Shown here piece after piece: positions 17,803 through 26,000 of a DNA stretch of 64,000 bases (the stretch's first letter is position 1; each line of letters opens with the position of its first letter). Position numbers and translations under genes: made by a program. This DNA comes from Myroides odoratus (lineage in GTDB: Bacteria; Bacteroidota; Bacteroidia; Flavobacteriales; Flavobacteriaceae), in NCBI RefSeq assembly GCF_001549985.1, contig NZ_LROZ01000005.1:186967-250966 (forward strand). Direction: 5' to 3'. Below the pieces are notes generated by a model. That model did not search any database. It was not told where the DNA came from and saw only the letters and a program-made list of their open reading frames with translations.

Positions 17803-17851
17803 AATAGATTTTATTTATTATCTTTGAATAACGTAATAAGTAAAATCTATT
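17803..17851 (+). promoter_or_regulatory. Late promoter flanked by inverted AATAGATTTTA sites
   Basis: AATAGATTTTATTTAT is followed by the -7 box TATCTTTGA (17819-17827), and TAAAATCTATT follows at 17841-17851, giving an 11-bp inverted repeat around the predicted start site. The next gene begins at 17856. The layout resembles the leftward promoter at 12.3 kb. Confidence 0.5.
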
Positions 17852-17855
17852 TTTT

Positions 17856-18626
17856 ATGGCCGCAATAACTAGTGCTGCAATAGGGGTTGCAGCTGCAGGA
17901 TACTCGATATATCAAGGAGAAGAACAAAAAAAGAAAGCAAAAGCAGAGTTTAATTCATATGAAAGAAATGATTTAAATAACGCTTATGAAGAAGTTGGTA
18001 TTTCAACAGTTGGTACTAATTTGATGAGAGAAGAAGCTCAACGAACTACCGCAAATATTGTTGATGCTTTACAAGGCGGAGGTAGCAGAGGGCTTGCTCT
18101 ATTACCAGCTTTACAAGCTAATACTAACCAAGTTAATCGACAGATTCAAAAAGATATTGATGATCAAGTCATCCAACGAGAATATGCAATCGCTGGAGAA
18201 GATTCTCGTATCATGGGTATTAAAGAACAACGAGATAATCAAAATATTGCTGCTCTTGGAAGTCAATATATGGCAGGAGAACAAAATACTTGGAATGGAA
18301 TCAATGGAGCGATTGCGGCTGCTGGTTCATTAGGTAGTGCTATTGGTTCAAATCCTAATACTAGTCCAACCCCACAGTCGGCCAATGAAATTCCTACACC
18401 GCAATCAAGAACTAACATGTCTCTAGCAGGTTCTATTTCACATCCTAGTTTTCAATCATTATCCCCAATGACAAATAGTAGTGGACGAAGAATGGAAGCT
18501 TCATTATCTAATTCAATAACTCCTTCTTACATGGGTTATGATCCATTTTTTAATTCAAGGTTCCAACTATCGCCAATAGTTCCCTTTACTACAGAAAAAA
18601 ATATGAATTATAAAATTAATATATAA
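17856..18626 (+). CDS. Probable internal virion (ejection) protein, small
   Basis: This 256-residue protein opens with an Ala/Gly-rich hydrophobic segment (MAAITSAAIGVAAAGYSIYQ), then a charged helical region with Gln-rich stretches and a second Ala/Gly-rich patch (GAIAAAGSLGSAIG, about 150-163), ending in a Ser/Pro/Asn-rich tail. This composition and the place upstream of two larger proteins fit the three-protein ejection set of podoviruses (compare T7 gp14-gp15-gp16). No direct family match is recognised. Confidence 0.55.
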   Translation: MAAITSAAIGVAAAGYSIYQGEEQKKKAKAEFNSYERNDLNNAYEEVGISTVGTNLMREEAQRTTANIVDALQGGGSRGLALLPALQANTNQVNRQIQKDIDDQVIQREYAIAGEDSRIMGIKEQRDNQNIAALGSQYMAGEQNTWNGINGAIAAAGSLGSAIGSNPNTSPTPQSANEIPTPQSRTNMSLAGSISHPSFQSLSPMTNSSGRRMEASLSNSITPSYMGYDPFFNSRFQLSPIVPFTTEKNMNYKINI

Positions 18627-18628
18627 TT

Positions 18629-20071
18629 ATGGCAGGAAATCACACTAGCGTTTATGCTCCATCTCAAGCTTCTGGTTTTAATCTTGCTGAAACAATAGGT
18701 CAACAGGAAAGATTGAATCTTGCTCGTAAGGACCAACAAATGCGTGAGCAACAACTAGAAGAACATCGCCGAGACAAACAACTTGCTCGGGATGAGAAGT
18801 TGCGTGAACGTCTTATGAAAACGATTCAGAACTATGATACTGGCTCAGCTTCATTAAACGAACTACAAGGGCGTATGATTATGCAGGCTGTTAACCGTAA
18901 AGGGGAAATATACAATCAGCTACGCAAGGGGAATTTGAGTGATTCAGAAAGGATTAAACTCGAAATGGAAAACATGAACTTAGACAATCTTCCTTCAAAC
19001 CTAAAAGTGGCTACTCAAAATTTCACTAAAATGAATCAGGACTACATGGAAGGAGTGAAAAGCGGATCCCTTTTCAGAAATCTCGATTTTGAAAAAAAGG
19101 TATTGAATGGTTTTGAAAACTACTTGGGAGGTATAGATGAAAATGGTTTTCCGTTAGTCGGTTTTAAAGATATAGATGGTGATGGAAAAATGGATTTAAT
19201 GCCATGGGATAATTTAAAAGATGGTATTGGTGTTTGGGAGTTTCAGCCTAAAATGGATTATGACAAAATGATTACTGAGATGTCGGAAGGATTGGGAACT
19301 GTAAAAACTAAAGACCGAGAAGGTTATGATATCATAACAGAAAAAGGAATTCCTCTTGAAGTGGCTCAATCTTCAGCCCAATCCATGATGTATGATTCAA
19401 ACGGATACTTAACAAACTTTGCAAAATCAAGACTTACAGAGCTTGGTTATGATCATAGAAACCCTGACGAAGAAACTTTAAAAGGTATAGAACGAGATGT
19501 AGCTGAAAGAATTCTTAATTCAAAGGACCGAGAAAGTTTACGTGAACGCGATACAACTTCAGAGCAAGGAGCGCTGAATCGTGCTCAACGCGAAAGGATT
19601 CATCAAGACAATAAAGCAAAAGAAACAGAAACGAGTATTGGAGAATCCGTAGAACCAACAAAAAACACTTGGGGAAATCACTACGAAAAAATTGCTCCTG
19701 GAGCTATGAGTGTTCCCGTTGATGGAAAAGTGAAGTTAGAAGCAATCGATCTACAAGATAATGGAAAGCCAAAAACATTATCCAATGTAACTGTTGACAA
19801 CTTCACCTATTCTAAAGACGGAAGAATGATTATTACGGGAAGTTATCCAGAAGGCAAAACCACTGTAAATCTTGGTCAATTTGGAGAAGGTGGTAAAAGC
19901 ACTTCTACTGAAAACAAAAAAATGAAAACCATTGTTTCGAAAGAAACAGAAAGCCGAATAGCAAAGATGCTTAATACTACTACTGAAGAATTAAAGCAAC
20001 GTGCGAACTACACTAAACAAAATATGTCAACCAACGAATTGCCCGATTTTAATGAACTACCTGATTTATAA
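18629..20071 (+). CDS. Probable internal virion protein
   Basis: This 480-residue protein starts MAGNHTSVYAPSQASGFNLA, followed by a strongly charged coiled coil (residues 28-70, QQMREQQLEEHRRDKQLA). A short DIDGDGKMDLM segment near residue 185 resembles a calcium-binding loop. The C-terminal region is hydrophilic. It lies 2 bases after the smaller candidate ejection protein and 3 bases before the giant one, so it likely belongs to the same ejection machinery. Confidence 0.55.
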   Translation: MAGNHTSVYAPSQASGFNLAETIGQQERLNLARKDQQMREQQLEEHRRDKQLARDEKLRERLMKTIQNYDTGSASLNELQGRMIMQAVNRKGEIYNQLRKGNLSDSERIKLEMENMNLDNLPSNLKVATQNFTKMNQDYMEGVKSGSLFRNLDFEKKVLNGFENYLGGIDENGFPLVGFKDIDGDGKMDLMPWDNLKDGIGVWEFQPKMDYDKMITEMSEGLGTVKTKDREGYDIITEKGIPLEVAQSSAQSMMYDSNGYLTNFAKSRLTELGYDHRNPDEETLKGIERDVAERILNSKDRESLRERDTTSEQGALNRAQRERIHQDNKAKETETSIGESVEPTKNTWGNHYEKIAPGAMSVPVDGKVKLEAIDLQDNGKPKTLSNVTVDNFTYSKDGRMIITGSYPEGKTTVNLGQFGEGGKSTSTENKKMKTIVSKETESRIAKMLNTTTEELKQRANYTKQNMSTNELPDFNELPDL

Positions 20072-20074
20072 TCG

Positions 20075-23000
20075 ATGGACAATAAAAAATACGCTTTCAA
20101 CGGAAAAGAATACTCCTATTCAGATTTACAATCAAAATATGGAGATAAAACAGATCAAGCTATTTCTAAGTTTGGTTTTAAAGAAGTAATTACTGAGCCA
20201 AAATACACATTTAATGGTAAGGAATATTCTCGTTCACAACTACAAGACAAATATGGTGATAGAACCGATGAGGCTATTTCTAAGTTTGGCTTTGAACAAG
20301 TAGGTTCAAAAAAAAAAGATGTTTCCGATTCTTCTGTTCCTCAGCAAAATTCGGAATCCAATTCGAAAAATGGTTCTGTGGATTATGGAAACAGAAATGA
20401 TGGCACCAAAAAAGGCAGAGGCTATTTTGGTGAACTAAAAATGAAAGATGGTAGTAATGATTTTGCTACTGAAATATCTATCGGAGTTAATATTGATGGA
20501 AAAGAAAGAGAAATACCAACTTTAGTACCTACTCTAAGTGAATCAGAAAAAGATTGGCTTTTAAAAGGAAATGATCCTAATGATAGAAGTGAAATAGGTG
20601 AGAAAATTATTGGAAAAGCTATTAAACATGCTAGAGGAAGAATAGCCTCTAATAAATCTCCTTTTTATGAAGGAAACGTCGAAGGTACACTTGCTTGGAA
20701 CCAACAAAAAATAAAAGAAAGCACCCCTGAAATAACCAAACTGTTTGATACATACCAAACAGCTAAAACTGTTTCTGACGAAAAGAAACAAGAAATTATT
20801 CAGTCTGTTGAGGATGAAGTAAATCAAAGTGGTTGGTGGAATAACATCAAAGCTTATGGTAAAAAAGGATTTAATGCGATGGTGGATGCTGCCGTTTCTT
20901 TTTCTGGAATTCCCAAAAGTAGCCACCAAGACATAAAAGAGAAGTTTCAATTACAGACCAATCCACTTGCTAACGAACTCAAAGAAGTAGACAATCAAAT
21001 TAAGCAAGAGGTAGCAAATGCTAAAAAAGAAAATAGACCTGCCAAAACATTAACTGATGATCAGCGAATTACTAAAGCCAAGGAGCTGAAAATTGAAAAA
21101 GAAATTACCTCTCAATCCGAAACTCAGGTTAGGTCATATCTAAAAGATGCTCAGAAAGAAGTGGACAAATTCGGTATGTCTGACAAGGACAAGCTTAATT
21201 TATTTCAAACAAGCGAACTCGCCTCTTTATCAGAGAAAGACAAACTAAACCTTACTCAACAAAACATTCAGCGATTAGAGATTGACAATATCCAAAATGA
21301 AGTAAAAAATCTAGTTAGTAAAGCCCAGAAGGGAGAAATTACTGAGGAAGAATATATTCAACGAGGACAAGAATTAGATTCGCGATATAAAGGTGTAATT
21401 CAAGAATCTTTAAACACATTTCAAGAATTTGTTTCTAATCAAAAAGATATTGGAGAAGCAAAGGATAATATTGATGTTTTAAAGCGTAATTATGGTTGGT
21501 TGAAAAACTTTGCTGACAATGCAGGTGCAACGGGGTTAGATTTGACAGCCGGGCTTCTTGATGTTATGAATTGGGCAAACGAGGTTAATGGCTTTGAAAG
21601 TTCCAATGCTACAAAGCAAATCAGAAATGCTTCTAAACTATTAACTGACACTGCAACAGATGTACGCGAAGGAATAGCTAAACCTATTTCAGTTGAAAAC
21701 ATAAATACTCTAGGTGATTTTGGACAGTGGTTTTCAAATACTGCCTTGGCTTCTCAAATTCCAATTTATGCAGCAGTCGCAACAGGAATTGGTGGTATAG
21801 GTCTTTTGGGTATTTCTGCTACTGGTACTCAATGGGAAGAAATGCAAGAAGAAATAGACAAAGGCGAAGTGGATTATAACTACTTGCAAAAAACGTTAGT
21901 TCCTCTTGGATATGGGGTTTCTGAAACTGTTTCCGCTTATGTTGACCGTCTTGTTTTGATGAATTCCGCAAGAATCATTCAATCGGCTACGGCTCCAGAA
22001 AGAAAAATGATTGCGCAAGGAATGTGGAAAGGTGTTTTAAATACTGGAAAAGAAGTCGGGAAGAATGCTGTTTTTGAAGGTTCTGATGAAGCTGCTACTG
22101 AAATCATGCAAAATTTAATGGATATCTACGCTCTTGATAAAAAAGATGTAGGTGTGTTTGATAATGTTTTGGATGCTTCTGCAGCTGGTTTTGCTATGGG
22201 AGCAATTATTCCATTTTCCGCTAGTGTTGTTTCAAGAGCAATTAAACCTTTCTCTTTAGATTCAAGAATTGATCAAGCTAATCGTGAAATCTTAAAATTA
22301 GAAAAAGCTTTAGATGACAGCTCTTTATCTCTAGCTAATAGAACTATCGTAGAAAGTCAATTGTCTAAAGCAAAGTTGAGAAACCAAGAGCTACTTGAAG
22401 AAGAGGTAAAAGGTATTTCAAATTTATCTAACCAGGAGTTTGAAGCAATTAAGAGAATTGAAAAAACACAATCGAATTTAAAGCAACAAGCAAAAGAGAT
22501 TCAGTCTTCTGAATTAGAACAAGGTTTAAAGGACCAGATTGTTTCCAATTTAAAACAAGAGTTTGAAGCAATAGAAAACGACAGAATCGGTATTTTAAAC
22601 CGAGATTCTAACGCTTTACTTAATCTACTTCCACAAGAAGAAGTTATTCGCTTAAAAGACGAAGCAGGTAGAGAATTGATGCAAGAGAAAAATCCTGATG
22701 GTACCAAAAACATTACCATTGAGGATAAAGAAATTTCTGAACGTGCTTTAGAAAATTACAGAAAACAAAGTTTACCAAATGAAACAGCACAAACAGAAGA
22801 TATTGTTGATGATGGAAATACTCAACCTTCAAATGAGCAGTTGGACTCAGTACAAGGAGAACTTAACAACGGGAAGAAAGGAGATAATCAAACACAAGAG
22901 ATACAATCCGCCGAAACAACTGAACGACCTCAAGTAATCAAAGCTTCTGATAATGGTCGAGAATACTCCATTTCAAATGAAGAAGGTAGAATCGTGTTTA

Positions 23001-26000
23001 AAGACAGACAGGGTAATTTACCTAGTAAAAGAACGCATAATCGCCTTTCATTGGAATATGCTAAACAAACTAATTTAACAGAGGGTAAACGCGCTCATGA
23101 AGTTGAAGGTGTTACTGATAGTAGCGAACTAGCTAACATGACAGCAAAAGAAGCTAATAAATTCATTGCAGAAAAGTCTGAAAGTCCACTTGAAATTGCT
23201 GAAACTATACTTGGTAATGAGATTGAAGATTATAGAAATGGAGTCGATTATAAGCAAAAGGTAATTGCTGAGAACTTGGGGCATGTCAGCCGTGAAAGTT
23301 TTATTCAAAATTCTGACGAGGTACATGCAAAAGAAGGAGGAAGCATCCCTATTCAATATCTACGTAAAGACGGAACTCCCCTAGATACTAAAGCAAAAGA
23401 ACTAAGCGAAATCGCAGGAATTGAAATTACAGAACAAGATATTGTTGATTTCATTCTTGAGAATCCAACCGGTCCACAAACGTTTTTGAATAATGGTTTT
23501 CATTCGGATATCAATTCTTTAAAAGCGAAGTTTGAAGAGTTAACAGGATTGCCAGCGACAAATGAAGTTATCCAAGAAATTGTAAGTCAGAATGAAAGAA
23601 AATTACAACTTCAAGAACAAATGACCTCAATAGACTTTATGTCTGATGAAGAATTATTACATTTACTTAACCAAAGAGAACAATATGAGCAAGAAACAGC
23701 TAACGCCAGCACAAAGGGAGTACGTGAAATTGCAGATAGCAAAAACAATGAAGGAGAATCCAGAGTACAACAAGATGGTTCAAGAGAGAATCAAGGAACT
23801 GAAAGCTCAGGAAGCCGAGAAGCCGAAGGAGAACGAGTAAACCTACCAAAGTCCACTTTCAATAAACTAGTACAAACGTTCCAAAAATTCTTTGGAGCAG
23901 GTAATGTGCATAGTGATTCTAACAAACTTGCCAAAGTATTAGGACAAGATCCTGAATTTGTTAAATTTCAAGTAAGTGATTCCAAAACACGTGAATTATC
24001 TATTAGAAATGACATCAATAGTCTTCGAGATAAATTATCTGAATTAAAAAAAGGAAAGACTTTCAGTGAATATACTAAAGACACGAGGGTTAAGTCTGTT
24101 TTAAAAGAAATTTCCTTATTAACAGATGAATTGACAACTTTAAAAAACAAACCAAATCCAACTTCTAAATCCAAAGAAGAAAAAAGTTATAAAAATAAAC
24201 ACGAAGCTCCTGGTAAAAACGATACCCCAATACATGATTTATCGAGTGTTTATGGGGAGGATATATATTCAAATCAGGCTCATTATTATTATGGGGATAA
24301 AATATCCAGTGAAATGGATAAAAAAACACTTTCTATTCTAAAAGATATAAAAGATAAACCAAATTCAACAATTACCGTTTATCGCGCAGTCCCTAAAGGT
24401 GTTTCCGAAATTAACAGTGGAGATTGGGTAAGTATTAATAAAGAATATGCAATAGGACATGGAGAAAACCATCTAAATGGAAAATACGATATTATTTCAA
24501 AAGAAGTTAAAGTGGATAATGTCTTTACTGACGGAAATTCTATAAATGAACAAGGTGTTGAATTCATGCAAACTCCTGATGGAACCATCTGGGGTGCAAC
24601 CTATTTAAATGAGCAAGGACAGCGCGAAATCTACATTAATGAATCCTCTTTAAGTCCCGAAACACTATTACATGAAGTTTACCACCCATTTGATGATATG
24701 ATGAAACAAGCATCAGAAAACGATGACGTACATGCTCTAGTCGCTATTGGTAGACTTGATAAACTAGCAAAAGAAAATGGGTATTTAGAAACTGTTCAAA
24801 ACAACCCTAACTACGCGAATAAACCACTAGAACAACAACAAGCCGAAGCAAGAGTTCAAATGATTGGTGAAATCGGTAATAAACAATTAGATAAGTCTTT
24901 CTATGAAAAATTAGAAGCTGCAGTTATTGATGCTATTGAATGGTTAGCTAAACAGTTTGGAATGTCACTTAAAAATTACTCTCCTGAGCAAATTATTAAT
25001 TTGAAACTTGAAGATATTGTAAAAGCTAGTTTGGCTAGTGCTCAAAAAGGGGAATTTAAAACTAAAAACACTTCGCCTGTTAAAATAAAAGACAATATAA
25101 TGTCCGAATTAGAAAGCGGTAAAATAAATATAGATGATGCTATAGCTAGAGAATCGGAAGTATTAAGTAACTATAACGATGTTTATGGAAAAGATAGTAA
25201 TCAAGTTTCTGAACAAAAGAAAGTCGTTGAATCTCTTCAACAATTTAAATCAGAATCAAGTAAACCTAGGGTGCAATTTTCTATAAGTTCTAAAGTGAAA
25301 GATTCTTTTGATAAGTTAAATAACAAAATAAATAAAAGTATAGGACGTGATTTAACTTTATCATTAGAGAGTTCAACAAAAGCAAATAATGAAGTTATTT
25401 CAAAAGTAAAAAGATTATGGAATAACACATTTAAAAGCAGTGCTGGACTAAGTTCTTTTAATAAACAAAATGTTGATTTTTTTGAAATTATTAAAGGATT
25501 AGAAAGAAGTGAATCTAGTGTTATAGATGGATTAAAATATGAAACAAAACAGTTTAAATCAATACTCAGTAAAATAGGAAATAAAGACACATTAAAAGTT
25601 AAAAATGCAAAATTAAGATTGGTAAATGACTATATGTCTGGGATGGATGTTGACATTACTTTTCTTGATGCAGAAACTATTTCTCAAATAGATTTTTTCA
25701 GATCTAGAATAGATAATCTATCTAATAATATTATAGGAGTATTGCTAAAAAAAGCTTCGAAATTAGAAGATAGTTTATCAAAACAAAAAGAAAACTCTTT
25801 AACTTCTGATAGAATAAAAGAATCTATTATTAATATCTATAAAGTCATTGAAAAAATAGAAGATAATAAAGGTAAATACATTACTCGTTCATATCAAGCC
25901 TTCCTAGATAACAAATATATAGATAGGCTTACTGTTTCTAGATCAAATATGAGTGAATCGAATAGAAAAAAAATAGATAAAGCTGTGGAATATTTAATTA

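Noticed and set aside
18058..18333. A 91-codon frame overlapping the small ejection protein gene
   Set aside because: Its composition (L, I, K, N rich) is that of an AT-rich shadow frame and the main frame is convincing.
20561..20950. A 129-codon antisense frame in the giant gene
   Set aside because: Rich in F, S and R in the pattern expected from reverse reading of lysine/glutamate-rich coding sequence.
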